A program made the position numbers and the translations under genes. From positions 4,940,501 to 5,004,500 of the forward strand of contig NZ_JALJXF010000001.1 in the NCBI RefSeq assembly GCF_024169925.1: a stretch of 64,000 nucleotides of DNA, given 5' to 3'. Below the pieces are notes generated by a model, which did no database searches, was not told the origin of the DNA, and was given only the letters and a program-made list of their open reading frames with translations. This DNA comes from Methylorubrum extorquens (lineage in GTDB: Bacteria; Pseudomonadota; Alphaproteobacteria; Rhizobiales; Beijerinckiaceae). Every line of letters begins with the position of its first letter. Within the stretch, counting starts at the first letter, position 1. Below are positions 10,546 to 18,935 of this stretch, in pieces.

Positions 10546-12128
10546 TGCTCGGCCTCGGCATTCTCTCCGGGCTTCTGATCGTCCCGCTCGCGGGCGCCGC
10601 CTTCATCCTGACCCTGGGTGAGGAGACGGCGGCCGTGAAGCGCAACGCCCGCTGGGCGGCGCTGATCACGACGATCGTCACCTTCCTGCTCTCGCTGGCC
10701 GCCTGGGCCCGCTACGACATCGCGTCCCCGAGCTTCCAGCTCGTCGAGAGCCATGCGTGGCTTGCCGAGACGATCCGGTTCAAGCTCGGCGTCGACGGCT
10801 TCTCGATGCCGCTGATCCTGCTGACCACCTTCCTGATGCCGTTCTGCATCGGGGCGTCGTGGCTTTCGGTCGAAGACCGGGTGAAGGAGTACTTCGTCGC
10901 CTTCCTCGTCCTCGAGACGACGATGATCGGCGTGTTCTGCGCCCTCGATCTCGTGCTGTTCTACCTGTTCTTCGAGGCAGGCCTGATCCCGATGTTTCTC
11001 ATCATCGGCATCTGGGGCGGCAAGCGGCGCATCTACGCCAGCTTCAAGTTCTTCCTCTACACCCTGCTCGGCTCGGTGCTGATGCTGCTCGCCATCATGG
11101 CGATGTACTGGGAGGCCGGCACCACCGATATCCCGACGCTGCTGGCGCACCGCTTCCCCGTGCACATGCAGACCTGGCTCTGGCTCGCCTTCTTCGCGTC
11201 CTTCGCGGTGAAGATGCCGATGTGGCCGGTCCATACCTGGCTCCCCGACGCCCACGTCGAGGCGCCGACCGCGGGCTCGGTGATCCTGGCGGGCATCTTG
11301 CTGAAGATGGGCGGCTACGGCTTCATCCGGATCTCGCTGCCGATGCTGCCGGATGCGTCGGCCGAGTTCGCGCCGCTGGTCTTCGCGCTCTCTGTGATCG
11401 CGATCATTTTCACCTCGCTCACCGCGATGATGCAGACCGACATCAAGAAGCTGATCGCCTACTCGTCGGTGGCGCACATGGGCTTTGTCACGCTCGGCCT
11501 GTTCACCCTCAACGAGCAGGGCATCCAGGGCGCGCTGTTCCTCATGATCTCGCACGGCATCGTCTCGGGCGCGCTCTTCCTCTGCGTCGGCGTCGTCTAC
11601 GATCGGATGCACACCCGCGAGATCGCGGCCTATGGCGGCCTCGTGCGGCGGATGCCGCTCTACGCCGCCGCGATGATGGTCTTCACCATGGCCAATGTCG
11701 GCCTGCCCGGCACGTCGGGCTTCGTCGGCGAGTTCTTGGCGATGATGGGGGCCTTCAAGGCCAACCCGACGGTCGCCTTCTTCTCGGTCTTCGGCATCAT
11801 CCTCTCGGCCGGCTACGCCCTGTGGCTCTACGCCCGGGTGATCTACGGGAAGCTCGACAAGCCCAACCTTCAGGGGATCTTGGATCTCGATACCCGCGAA
11901 AAGATCATCATTGCGCCGCTCGTCGCACTGACGATCTGGTACGGCGTCCATCCGGCCCCCGTGCTCGACACCTTCGCGCCCTCCACCGAGGCACTGGTGC
12001 AGAACATGCGCGGCGCGCTCGCCAACACGCAGACCGCAGAGGCCGCCGCCAAAGCCGCGAAATCCGCCGCTGCGGAGAAGACGGCCGTCCTCGAGTCCCA
12101 GAAAACCGTCGAGGCCGCCGCGCGATGA
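10545..12128 (+). CDS. nuoM: NADH-quinone oxidoreductase subunit M
   Basis: This is the middle antiporter-like proton-pumping subunit (527 residues, about 14 helices). Conserved segments include the helix-5 glutamate in [20 protein letters not shown], then [20 protein letters not shown] and [13 protein letters not shown]. The start at 10545 overlaps the nuoL stop and replaces a longer frame from 10506 that would run into nuoL. The C-terminus is extended by a charged alanine/lysine-rich tail ([12 protein letters not shown]) not needed for the membrane fold. The stop overlaps nuoN by four bases (ATGA). Confidence 0.97.
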   Translation: MLGLGILSGLLIVPLAGAAFILTLGEETAAVKRNARWAALITTIVTFLLSLAAWARYDIASPSFQLVESHAWLAETIRFKLGVDGFSMPLILLTTFLMPFCIGASWLSVEDRVKEYFVAFLVLETTMIGVFCALDLVLFYLFFEAGLIPMFLIIGIWGGKRRIYASFKFFLYTLLGSVLMLLAIMAMYWEAGTTDIPTLLAHRFPVHMQTWLWLAFFASFAVKMPMWPVHTWLPDAHVEAPTAGSVILAGILLKMGGYGFIRISLPMLPDASAEFAPLVFALSVIAIIFTSLTAMMQTDIKKLIAYSSVAHMGFVTLGLFTLNEQGIQGALFLMISHGIVSGALFLCVGVVYDRMHTREIAAYGGLVRRMPLYAAAMMVFTMANVGLPGTSGFVGEFLAMMGAFKANPTVAFFSVFGIILSAGYALWLYARVIYGKLDKPNLQGILDLDTREKIIIAPLVALTIWYGVHPAPVLDTFAPSTEALVQNMRGALANTQTAEAAAKAAKSAAAEKTAVLESQKTVEAAAR

Positions 12129-13564
12129 CCCCGATCCAGTCCGTCCTGCCGGCGATCACGCCGGTCCTGCCGGAGATCGTCCTGAGCGTCGGCGCTCTGC
12201 TGCTCGTGCTCTACGGGGCGTGGCGCGGCGAGCGTTCGTCCGAGGGCGTCAACATCGGCGCGCTGATCCTGCTGATCTTCACCTTCTTCCTCGTCGTTTC
12301 GCAGACGGGCAACGTGACGACCCTGAACGGCGCCTTCATCGCCGATCCGTTCGCGCGGATCATGAAGGCGCTGATCCTCATCGGCTCGGCGGCGACCATC
12401 CTGCTCTCGCGCGACTACTTCCAGCGCGAGCGCATCGACCGGTTCGAGTACCCGATCCTGATCGTGCTCTGCACCATCGGCATGCTGGTGATGGCCTCGG
12501 CCAACGACCTGATCTCGCTCTATCTCGGGCTGGAGCTGCAATCGCTTGCGGCCTACGTCATCGCTGCCTTCCACCGCGACGACGTGAAGTCGACCGAAGC
12601 CGGCCTGAAGTACTTCGTGCTCGGCGCGCTCTCCTCCGGCATGCTGCTCTACGGCGCCTCGCTGGTCTACGGCTTCACCGGCACGGTCTCCTTCCCCGGC
12701 ATCGTCACCGCGCTCGACGGCCCATCCAGCTTCGGCATCGTGCTCGGCATCGTGTTCGTGGCCGCCGGCGTCGCCTTCAAGCTTGCGGCCGTGCCGTTCC
12801 ACATGTGGACGCCGGACGTCTACGAAGGCTCGCCGACGCCAGTCACCGCCTTCTTCGGCTCCGCGCCGAAGATCGCCGCCATGGCGATGACGGTGCGCGT
12901 CTTCATCGGCGCCTTCCCCGACGTCATGGCGGTTTGGCAGCAGATCATCGTGTTCGTCTCGATCGCCTCGATGGCGCTCGGCTCGTTCGCTGCGATCGGC
13001 CAGCGCAACATCAAGCGCCTGATGGCCTATTCCTCCATCGGCAATGTCGGCTACGCCCTGATCGGCCTCGCGGCGGGCTCGGAAGAGGGCATCCGCGGCG
13101 TGGTGATCTACATGATCATCTATCTCGCGATGACGCTCGGCGCCTTCGCGGTGCTGCTCTCCATGCGCCGCAAGAACCAGATGTTCGAGACCATCGACGA
13201 TCTCTCGGGCCTTTCGCGCACCCATCCGTGGCTGGCCTTCTGCCTTGCCGCGATGATGTTCTCGCTCGCCGGCATCCCGCCGCTCGCCGGGTTCTTCGCC
13301 AAGTTCTATGTCTTCGCCGCCGCCATCAAGGCGGGTCTGGTGACGCTCGCGGTCGTCGGCGTGGTGACCTCGGTCGTCGGTGCGTTCTACTACCTGCGCC
13401 TCGTCAAGGTGATGTACTTCGACGAGGCCAAGGCCCCCTACGAGCGGATCCCGCCGGGCTCGGCCATCGTGCTCGGCGTGTCGAGCGCGGTCGTGGTTCT
13501 GTTCTTCCTCATCCCAGCCCCGCTGGTCTCGGCGGCCGGCGACGCTGCCAAGTCGCTGTTCTGA
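12125..13564 (+). CDS. nuoN: NADH-quinone oxidoreductase subunit N
   Basis: This is the third antiporter-like subunit of complex I (479 residues, about 14 helices). The start ATG overlaps the nuoM stop (ATGA), which suggests translational coupling and rules out the much longer in-frame extension that runs through nuoM. Family sequence is clear: [36 protein letters not shown] and [17 protein letters not shown]. It is the last nuo gene. A perfect 14-base tandem duplication spans its stop codon. Confidence 0.97.
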   Translation: MTPIQSVLPAITPVLPEIVLSVGALLLVLYGAWRGERSSEGVNIGALILLIFTFFLVVSQTGNVTTLNGAFIADPFARIMKALILIGSAATILLSRDYFQRERIDRFEYPILIVLCTIGMLVMASANDLISLYLGLELQSLAAYVIAAFHRDDVKSTEAGLKYFVLGALSSGMLLYGASLVYGFTGTVSFPGIVTALDGPSSFGIVLGIVFVAAGVAFKLAAVPFHMWTPDVYEGSPTPVTAFFGSAPKIAAMAMTVRVFIGAFPDVMAVWQQIIVFVSIASMALGSFAAIGQRNIKRLMAYSSIGNVGYALIGLAAGSEEGIRGVVIYMIIYLAMTLGAFAVLLSMRRKNQMFETIDDLSGLSRTHPWLAFCLAAMMFSLAGIPPLAGFFAKFYVFAAAIKAGLVTLAVVGVVTSVVGAFYYLRLVKVMYFDEAKAPYERIPPGSAIVLGVSSAVVVLFFLIPAPLVSAAGDAAKSLF

Positions 13565-13579
13565 GGTCGCTGTTCTGAG
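13552..13579. repeat. tandem 14-base duplication over the nuoN stop
   Basis: Two perfect copies of GTCGCTGTTCTGAG lie head to tail at 13552-13565 and 13566-13579. The unit contains the nuoN stop codon, so the stop is repeated. The gap before birA is largely made of the second copy. Confidence 0.9.
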
Positions 13580-13583
13580 GCGG

Positions 13584-14474
13584 ATGCCATTCCGGCTGAG
13601 TCCGGCGGCCCGGTCCGAGGGATACCGGCTGCACAGCCACGACCGGCTCGACTCGACCAACAGCGAGGCCATGCGCCTCGCCCATGGCGGGGAGGCCGGT
13701 CCGCTCTGGGTCGCGACCCATCGCCAGGAGGCGGGCCGCGGCCGACGCGGCAACGCCTGGACCTCGCCGGAAGGCAACCTTGCCGCGAGTCTGCTGATGC
13801 CGGTGGCTGGTGTGGCGCCGGAGATGGTCGCGACGCTTGGTTTCGTTGCCGGTTGCGCGCTGGTGGACGCTTTGCACGACGCTTGCCATGCGCGCCCCAC
13901 TCCCCGCACGCAGGGAGAGGGGCGCGACGACAAGGTCGCCGAAGCCCTCTCCCCGCGTGCGGGGAGAGGGGATGCATTGGCGCCGCAAGGTCTTGCTCCT
14001 GCCTCATCCTCCATCCATCTAAAATGGCCCAACGACGTTCTTGCCGACGGCAAAAAGCTCGCCGGCATCCTGTTGGAAGCCGAGACACTGCCGGGCGGGC
14101 GACGGGCCGTCGTCGTCGGTTTCGGCGTCAACGTCGCGGCAGCGCCCGACGGTTTGCCCTATCCAGCGGCGGCGCTTGCGACTTTTTCCGCGGCGGATGC
14201 GCCGATGCTGCTCGAATTCCTGTCGGAACGGTTTGTCGAAGCCGTCCGGATCTGGAACAAGGGGCGCGGATTCTCGAATATCCGGCGGCGGTGGCTGGAG
14301 CGCGCGGCGGGGGTAGGGGCCCCCGTTTCGGTTCGCATGGCCGAGGCTACGCTGACGGGCATCTTTGAAACGATCGACGAGGGGGGGCGGCTCGTGATCC
14401 TCGCCCCGGACGGAACCCGACGAACCGTGACGGCGGGCGAGGTGCATTTCGGACGTGCCGCGACGGCGGCCTGA
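13584..14474 (+). CDS. birA: biotin--[acetyl-CoA-carboxylase] ligase with in-frame repeat insert
   Basis: This is a biotin protein ligase: it makes biotinyl-AMP and transfers biotin to the carrier lysine of carboxylases. The protein has 296 residues and no N-terminal helix-turn-helix, so it should be a ligase without repressor function. The biotin/ATP loop GRGRRGNAWTS lies at about 51-61, and KWPNDVLADGKKLAGIL at about 147-163 carries the catalytic lysine region. Between these, about 40 residues (101-143, PTPRTQGEGRDDK through QGLAPASSS) have no counterpart in the fold. They are encoded by two GC-rich palindromes. The insertion keeps the frame open. It lies in the last part of the nuo gene string, 19 bases after nuoN. 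Confidence 0.93.
   Translation: MPFRLSPAARSEGYRLHSHDRLDSTNSEAMRLAHGGEAGPLWVATHRQEAGRGRRGNAWTSPEGNLAASLLMPVAGVAPEMVATLGFVAGCALVDALHDACHARPTPRTQGEGRDDKVAEALSPRAGRGDALAPQGLAPASSSIHLKWPNDVLADGKKLAGILLEAETLPGGRRAVVVGFGVNVAAAPDGLPYPAAALATFSAADAPMLLEFLSERFVEAVRIWNKGRGFSNIRRRWLERAAGVGAPVSVRMAEATLTGIFETIDEGGRLVILAPDGTRRTVTAGEVHFGRAATAA
13892..13970. repeat. palindromic repeat pair inserted inside birA
   Basis: The first inverted repeat has arms GCGCCCCACTCCC (13892-13904) and GGGAGAGGGGCGC (13913-13925), pairing at 12 of 13 positions. The second is a perfect 12-base palindrome with a 2-base loop (13945-13970, CCCTCTCCCCGC / GCGGGGAGAGGG). This CTCTCCCC...GGGGAGAG type of element is usually intergenic in alphaproteobacteria, from general knowledge. 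Here it is translated. Confidence 0.88.
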
Positions 14475-14493
14475 GACTGGATAGACGAACAAG

Positions 14494-16167
14494 ATGACGA
14501 CACGGCAGGACGAACTCGTCTTCGTGCCGCTCGGCGGCGTGGGCGAGATCGGCATGAATGCGGGCCTCTACGGGATCGGACCCGAGAAGCAGCGCAAATG
14601 GATCATGGTCGATTGCGGAATGGGTTTTGCCGGCGAAGAGGGATTGCCCGGCATCGACCTGATGTTCCCCGACCTCACCTTCATCGAGGAGCGCAAGAAG
14701 GACCTTCTGGGCATCTTCATCACCCACGCGCACGAGGACCATATCGGCGCGATCTCCGAGCTGTGGCCGCGCATCAAGGCGCCGGTCTACGCCACGCGGT
14801 TCGCCAAGCAGCTTCTGGAGACCCGCCGCCTCTCCGAGCCCGGCGCGCCGAAGGTGGATCTGCGCGAGATCAAGCCGGGCCGGCGCGTCACCGTCGGCCC
14901 GTTCGAGATCGAGTTCGTGCCGGTGGCCCACTCGATCCCCGAGTCGAACGCGGTGGCGATCCGCACCGAGCACGGCCTCGTGCTCCATACCGGCGACTGG
15001 AAGCTCGACGACACCCCGGTGGCCGGCGACTCGACCTCGCCCGAGGCGTTCACGGCAATGGGCGACGAGGGCATCCTCGCGCTTATCTGTGACTCCACGA
15101 ACGTTCTGCGCGAGGGCCGCTCGCCGAGCGAGTCCGAGGTTTCCGCGACCCTGCGCAAGCTGATCGAGAACGCGCCCCACCGCGTCGCGGTGACGACCTT
15201 CGCCTCCAACGTCGCGCGTATCCGTGCCGTGGCGGAGGCGGCGCAGGCCTGCGGGCGTCAGGTGATCGCCGTCGGGCGCGCCATGGACCGCGTGATCGAT
15301 GTCGCCCGCGAATGCGGATACCTCGACGGCTTGCCGGACTTCCTCTCGGCCGAGTCCTACTCGCACATCCCGCGCGACAAGGTGGTCTGCCTGCTCACCG
15401 GTTCGCAGGGCGAGCCGCGGGCGGCGATGTCGCGGGTCTCGCGCCACGACCATCCGGCGATCTCGCTCACGGCCGGCGACCGGGTGATCTTCTCGTCGCG
15501 CGCCATCCCCGGCAACGAGCGTGATGTCGGCGCCATCATCAACGACCTGATCGTGGATGGCATCGAGGTCATCACCGACCGCACCGAACTCGTTCACGTC
15601 TCCGGCCATCCCCGCCGCGAGGAGATGGTGGCGATGTATTCCTGGACGCGGCCGAAGGCCGTCGTGCCGGTGCACGGCGAGGCGTTGCATCTCGACGAGC
15701 ATGCGCGCTTTGCCCGTTCGCAGGGCGTCGAGTCGGTGGTGAAGGCCCGCAACGGTGCGGTGGTCCGCCTCGCGCCGGGTAAGCCGGAGATCGTCGAGCA
15801 TGTCCGCGCCGGGCGGCTCTACAAGGACGGCAACGTCCTCATCGATTCCAAGGACCGGGCCATCCCCGAGCGGCGCAAGCTGTCGCAGACCGGCATCGTC
15901 TCGGTGGCTATCGCCATCGACGAGCGCGGCGAGGTGATCGGCGATCCGGCGGTCGACATCATGGGCCTGCCCAATCGCGGCCGGAGCGGCGAGCCGCTGC
16001 TCGACACCGTGGTCGATACGGTCAACCGCACCCTCAACGGTCTGTCGCGCGGCAAGATGAAGGACTCGGAAGCCGTCGAGAACGCGGTCGACCGCGCCGT
16101 GCGCTCCGCCGTCAACGAGGCATGGGGCAAGAAGCCCGCCTGCCACGTGCAGGTGGTGGAGGTTTGA
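14494..16167 (+). CDS. rnj: ribonuclease J
   Basis: This is a metallo-beta-lactamase/beta-CASP nuclease with 5'-to-3' exonuclease and endonuclease activity, used in mRNA decay and rRNA maturation. At 557 residues it has family length. The zinc motif is intact at T77-H78-A79-H80-E81-D82-H83. The downstream beta-CASP features follow (LTGSQGEPRAAMSR, VHVSGHPRREEM and PVHGEALHLDEHA). It begins 19 bases after birA. The order birA-rnj-epimerase matches the usual alphaproteobacterial arrangement. A GC-rich hairpin follows its stop. Confidence 0.96.
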   Translation: MTTRQDELVFVPLGGVGEIGMNAGLYGIGPEKQRKWIMVDCGMGFAGEEGLPGIDLMFPDLTFIEERKKDLLGIFITHAHEDHIGAISELWPRIKAPVYATRFAKQLLETRRLSEPGAPKVDLREIKPGRRVTVGPFEIEFVPVAHSIPESNAVAIRTEHGLVLHTGDWKLDDTPVAGDSTSPEAFTAMGDEGILALICDSTNVLREGRSPSESEVSATLRKLIENAPHRVAVTTFASNVARIRAVAEAAQACGRQVIAVGRAMDRVIDVARECGYLDGLPDFLSAESYSHIPRDKVVCLLTGSQGEPRAAMSRVSRHDHPAISLTAGDRVIFSSRAIPGNERDVGAIINDLIVDGIEVITDRTELVHVSGHPRREEMVAMYSWTRPKAVVPVHGEALHLDEHARFARSQGVESVVKARNGAVVRLAPGKPEIVEHVRAGRLYKDGNVLIDSKDRAIPERRKLSQTGIVSVAIAIDERGEVIGDPAVDIMGLPNRGRSGEPLLDTVVDTVNRTLNGLSRGKMKDSEAVENAVDRAVRSAVNEAWGKKPACHVQVVEV

Positions 16168-16170
16168 TCA

Positions 16171-16207
16171 CCCCGCGCCCGCATCGCTACGGCGAGCGGG
16201 CGCGGGG
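16171..16207 (+). terminator. hairpin after ribonuclease J
   Basis: Perfect 12-base arms (16171-16182, CCCCGCGCCCGC, and 16196-16207) flank a 13-base loop directly after the rnj stop. There is no T tract, so it may be an RNA-stabilising or Rho-assisted end rather than a classical intrinsic terminator. Confidence 0.5.
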
Positions 16208-16256
16208 CGCCTGAAGGCGCGACCGCTCCGCAGAGAGAGGCGCAGGATCCAGTCAT

Positions 16257-16283
16257 CAGGCCCGGCAAGGATGGCCGGGCCTG
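16257..16283. repeat. hairpin upstream of epimerase
   Basis: Perfect 10-base inverted arms CAGGCCCGGC (16257-16266) and GCCGGGCCTG (16274-16283) with a 7-base loop lie 30 bases before the mce start. It could form a leader hairpin or act as a second terminator. Its function is unknown. Confidence 0.45.
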
Positions 16284-16313
16284 GGGTTCGAGAAGACAGG
16301 GAGGGAGGCAGCA

Positions 16314-16718
16314 ATGATCGGACGGCTCAACCACGTCGCCATCGCGGTGAAGGATCTCGACGCGGCGACGGCGGTCTACCGCGACACGCTCGGCGCCAAG
16401 GTGACCGAGCCGCTGCCGCAGCCGGAGCACGGCGTGACGGTGGTGTTCGTCGAATTGCCCAACAGCAAGGTCGAGTTGATGTCGCCGCTCGGCGAGAACT
16501 CGACGATCCAGGGCTTCGTCGACAAGAACCCGGCCGGCGGCATCCACCATGTCTGCTACGAGGTCGAGGACATCATCGCCGCCCGCGACCAGATGAAGGC
16601 GGCCGGCGCCCGTGTGCTCGGCACCGGCGAGCCGAGGATCGGTGCCCACGGCAAGCCGGTGATCTTCCTCCACCCCAAGGACTTCCTGGGGACGCTGGTG
16701 GAGCTGGAGCAGGTCTGA
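16314..16718 (+). CDS. mce: methylmalonyl-CoA epimerase
   Basis: This is a vicinal-oxygen-chelate fold epimerase that interconverts the 2R and 2S forms of methylmalonyl-CoA (and ethylmalonyl-CoA in organisms with the ethylmalonyl-CoA pathway). The protein has 134 residues, with expected metal ligands H7, E54, H79 and E130. Other visible motifs are LNHVAIAVKDL at the start and GGIHHVCYEVED in the second half. The ATG at 16314 follows AGGGAGGCAGCA, a strong ribosome-binding site. In a methylotroph this step links C1 assimilation to succinyl-CoA and glyoxylate regeneration. That role is inferred from the probable organism, not shown here. Confidence 0.95.
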   Translation: MIGRLNHVAIAVKDLDAATAVYRDTLGAKVTEPLPQPEHGVTVVFVELPNSKVELMSPLGENSTIQGFVDKNPAGGIHHVCYEVEDIIAARDQMKAAGARVLGTGEPRIGAHGKPVIFLHPKDFLGTLVELEQV

Positions 16719-16780
16719 GGGACAGTCCTCCGATCTCGATCGGTCGGGCGCTGGCCCGGCCGCTTCATGCCGTTTTGAAA

Positions 16781-17122
16781 ATGATGACCCGCTTGTCCCT
16801 TCGCACCCTGACCGCCTCGACCCCGCTGACCCTTCTGACGGTGGCAGCACTGACCGCGTTGTTCGCGACGGTCGCCGTGAAGGGGTTCGAACTGACGGTG
16901 TTCGGTGCGCTGGCACTCTACTTCGTGCTGTGGTGGACCTTCCTGTTCGCGATCCTGCCGCTGGGCAATGCCGCCGAGGCCGATCCGCAGCGGCTGGTGC
17001 CGGGCCAGGATCCGGGGGCGCCCGCGAGCCCGCGCCTGCGTGAGAAGGCGTTGCTGACGACGCTCCTGGCCGCCATCGCGTTCTTCGCGGCGCTGCTGAT
17101 CTTCCCGCTCGCCCGCCTGTAA
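16781..17122 (+). CDS. DUF1467 family membrane protein
   Basis: This is a small membrane protein of about 113 residues. Two membrane segments are clear (FGALALYFVLWWTFLFAILP and TTLLAAIAFFAALLIFPLA), and a third hydrophobic stretch occurs near the N-terminus. Between them lies the conserved VPGQDPGAPASPRL segment typical of DUF1467 proteins, which usually sit between the epimerase gene and proS in alphaproteobacteria. The function is unknown. Two adjacent ATGs (16781 and 16784) are possible starts. The N-terminal 35 residues are longer than in many relatives, so a later start cannot be excluded. Confidence 0.8.
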   Translation: MMTRLSLRTLTASTPLTLLTVAALTALFATVAVKGFELTVFGALALYFVLWWTFLFAILPLGNAAEADPQRLVPGQDPGAPASPRLREKALLTTLLAAIAFFAALLIFPLARL

Positions 17123-17183
17123 GGGCAACGGGGCGCTCCGACTCTGGCGTAGAGGGCTACCGAGCCCAAGAAGAGGCTTAGTC

Positions 17184-17214
17184 CAAAAACAAAAAGCAAG
17201 GCACGAGGCCTTGC
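17184..17214 (-). terminator. intrinsic terminator on the minus strand
   Basis: A 7-bp GC-rich stem with a 5-base loop (17196-17214) is followed on the minus strand by an 11-base T-rich tract. In the plus direction the hairpin is followed only by TTTGG, so it may also weakly end the DUF1467 transcript. The rest of the 475-base gap 17123-17597 shows no other gene. It should hold the proS promoter. Confidence 0.7.
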
Positions 17215-17335
17215 TTTGGATAACCGAAGTGTTTTTCAGCCTGATTTATGTCGCGCATTGCTTGCGGCGCGTTGGCTGATTGTTCCTCCCAAGACCCGGA
17301 CCGTGCGCTGCCTCGTGGGCTGCGACCATCACGGC
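17190..17335 (-). ncRNA. candidate small RNA with its own promoter and intrinsic terminator
   Basis: The minus strand carries a good sigma-70-like promoter: ATGACA at 17363-17368, a 17-base spacer, and TATAAG at 17340-17345. Transcription would begin near 17333. About 140 bases downstream is a textbook terminator: 7-bp stem GCAAGGC/GCCTTGC (17196-17214), 5-base loop, then TTTTTGTTTTT. No convincing gene lies between. A 26-codon ORF (17178-17258) has no ribosome-binding site and reads through the terminator. An 8-base stretch near the 5' end (17310-17317) is complementary to the terminator stem-loop (17202-17209), so an alternative fold is possible. The RNA family was not recognised. Confidence 0.45.
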
Positions 17336-17339
17336 GCTG

Positions 17340-17368
17340 CTTATAGGAAGAACATTTCCCTTTGTCAT
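17340..17368 (-). promoter_or_regulatory. sigma-70-like promoter for the candidate small RNA
   Basis: The -35 element ATGACA (minus strand, 17363-17368) and -10 element TATAAG (17340-17345) are separated by exactly 17 bases. This points away from proS, which lies on the other strand. Confidence 0.45.
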
Positions 17369-17597
17369 CAGGGGAGAGACGGTTCGCGGCGCTTTTTTGC
17401 AAGCGGCGCGTCAAGCAGCCTCCGCCGATCATCGAGAACGCTGCGCGCCGCTGCTTCGCCGGCTTCGTTCCGCCGCATTGCCAGCCGACCCTGTGTTCGC
17501 AGGGCGCTTGTGTTTTGCGGGGGCAATGTGTTGTGTGCCCTCGCACGCTGGCCTTAGCTCCTCTCCGGCTGCGCCTGCCCGCTTCCAAGGTCGAACG

Positions 17598-18923
17598 ATG
17601 CGTCTCTCCCGCTACTTCCTGCCGATCCTGCGCGAGACGCCGAAGGAAGCGGAGATCGTTTCGCACCGCCTGATGCTGCGGGCCGGCATGATCCGCCAGG
17701 AGGCGGCCGGCATCTATGCGTGGCTGCCGTTGGGACTGCGCGTCCTCAACAAGGTCTGCGACGTCATCCGCGCCGAGCAGGACCGCGCGGGCGCCATCGA
17801 GATCCTGATGCCGACGATCCAGGCGGCCGACCTCTGGCGCGAATCCGGCCGCTACGAGGCCTACGGCAAGGAGATGCTGCGTCTGAAGGACCGCCACGAG
17901 CGCGACTTGCTCTACGGCCCGACGGCGGAAGAGGTCGTCACCGAAATCTTCCGGGCCAGCACCCGTTCCTACAAGGATCTGCCGAAGAACCTCTACCAGA
18001 TCTCGTGGAAGTTCCGCGACGAGGTGCGCCCGCGTTTCGGCACCATGCGCTCGCGCGAGTTCCTGATGAAGGACGGCTACTCGTTCGATCTCGATCAGGC
18101 CGCGGCGCGCCACTCCTACAACAAGGTTTTCGTCTCCTACCTCCGCACCTTCGAAAGGCTGGGCCTCAGGGCGATCCCGATGCGCGCCGACACCGGCCCC
18201 ATCGGCGGCGATCTCAGCCACGAGTTCATCATCCTTGCCAAGACCGGTGAGAGCGAAGTCTTCTGCGACCAAGCCTATCTCGACATGCCGGTGCCGCCCC
18301 CGTCCGTCGATTTCGACGACGTGGCCGGGCTGCAGGGCGTGGTCGATGCCTGGACTTCGCACTACGCCGCCACCGACGAGATGCACGACGAGGCGGTCTT
18401 CGCCGAGGTGCCGGAGGCCTCGCGTCTCTCGGCCCGCGGGATCGAGGTCGGCCATATCTTCTATTTCGGCACCAAGTACTCGACCCCGATGAAGGCGGTC
18501 GTCACCGGCCCCGATGGAAGCGAGCGCCCGGTCCATATGGGCTCCTACGGCATCGGCCCGAGCCGGCTCGTGGCCGCGACCATCGAGGCGAGCCACGACG
18601 AAGCCGGCATCATCTGGCCGGACGCGGTCGCCCCCTTCGACGTGGCGCTGATCAACCTCAAGGTCGGGGATGGTGCCTGCGACACCGCCTGCGCCGAGAT
18701 CCAGGCGGCGCTGGAGACGGCGGGCCTGTCGGTCCTCTACGACGACCGCGACGAGCGGCCGGGCGCCAAGTTCGCCACCGCGGACCTGATCGGCCTGCCC
18801 TGGCAGGTGATCGTCGGCCCGAAGGGACTCGCCGAGGGCAAGATCGAGCTGAAGCGCCGCGCCAGCGGGGAGCGCGAGACCCTCGATCCCGTCGATCTCC
18901 CCGCCCGCATCCGGCGCCTCTGA
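17598..18923 (+). CDS. proS: prolyl-tRNA synthetase, short alphaproteobacterial form
   Basis: This is a class II aminoacyl-tRNA synthetase that charges tRNA-Pro. The protein has 441 residues and lacks the INS editing domain of the long bacterial enzymes, as is usual in alphaproteobacteria. Class II motifs are visible: motif 2 [21 protein letters not shown], split here as [10 protein letters not shown] and [14 protein letters not shown], and motif 3 in [12 protein letters not shown] long in-frame upstream extension from 17280 has no family sequence. [18 protein letters not shown] from the ATG at 17598 is the natural start. LolC follows 12 bases after the stop. Confidence 0.96.
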   Translation: MRLSRYFLPILRETPKEAEIVSHRLMLRAGMIRQEAAGIYAWLPLGLRVLNKVCDVIRAEQDRAGAIEILMPTIQAADLWRESGRYEAYGKEMLRLKDRHERDLLYGPTAEEVVTEIFRASTRSYKDLPKNLYQISWKFRDEVRPRFGTMRSREFLMKDGYSFDLDQAAARHSYNKVFVSYLRTFERLGLRAIPMRADTGPIGGDLSHEFIILAKTGESEVFCDQAYLDMPVPPPSVDFDDVAGLQGVVDAWTSHYAATDEMHDEAVFAEVPEASRLSARGIEVGHIFYFGTKYSTPMKAVVTGPDGSERPVHMGSYGIGPSRLVAATIEASHDEAGIIWPDAVAPFDVALINLKVGDGACDTACAEIQAALETAGLSVLYDDRDERPGAKFATADLIGLPWQVIVGPKGLAEGKIELKRRASGERETLDPVDLPARIRRL

Positions 18924-18935
18924 GGACCGGCCGCG

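Noticed and set aside
11870..14131. Open frame of 753 codons on the minus strand opposite nuoM/nuoN/birA
   Set aside because: Antisense shadow; it is composed of His/Arg/Glu-rich repeats that mirror the membrane helices encoded on the plus strand.
17178..17258. 26-codon ORF inside the small-RNA candidate
   Set aside because: It lacks a ribosome-binding site at the correct distance and its frame reads through the terminator stem and T tract.
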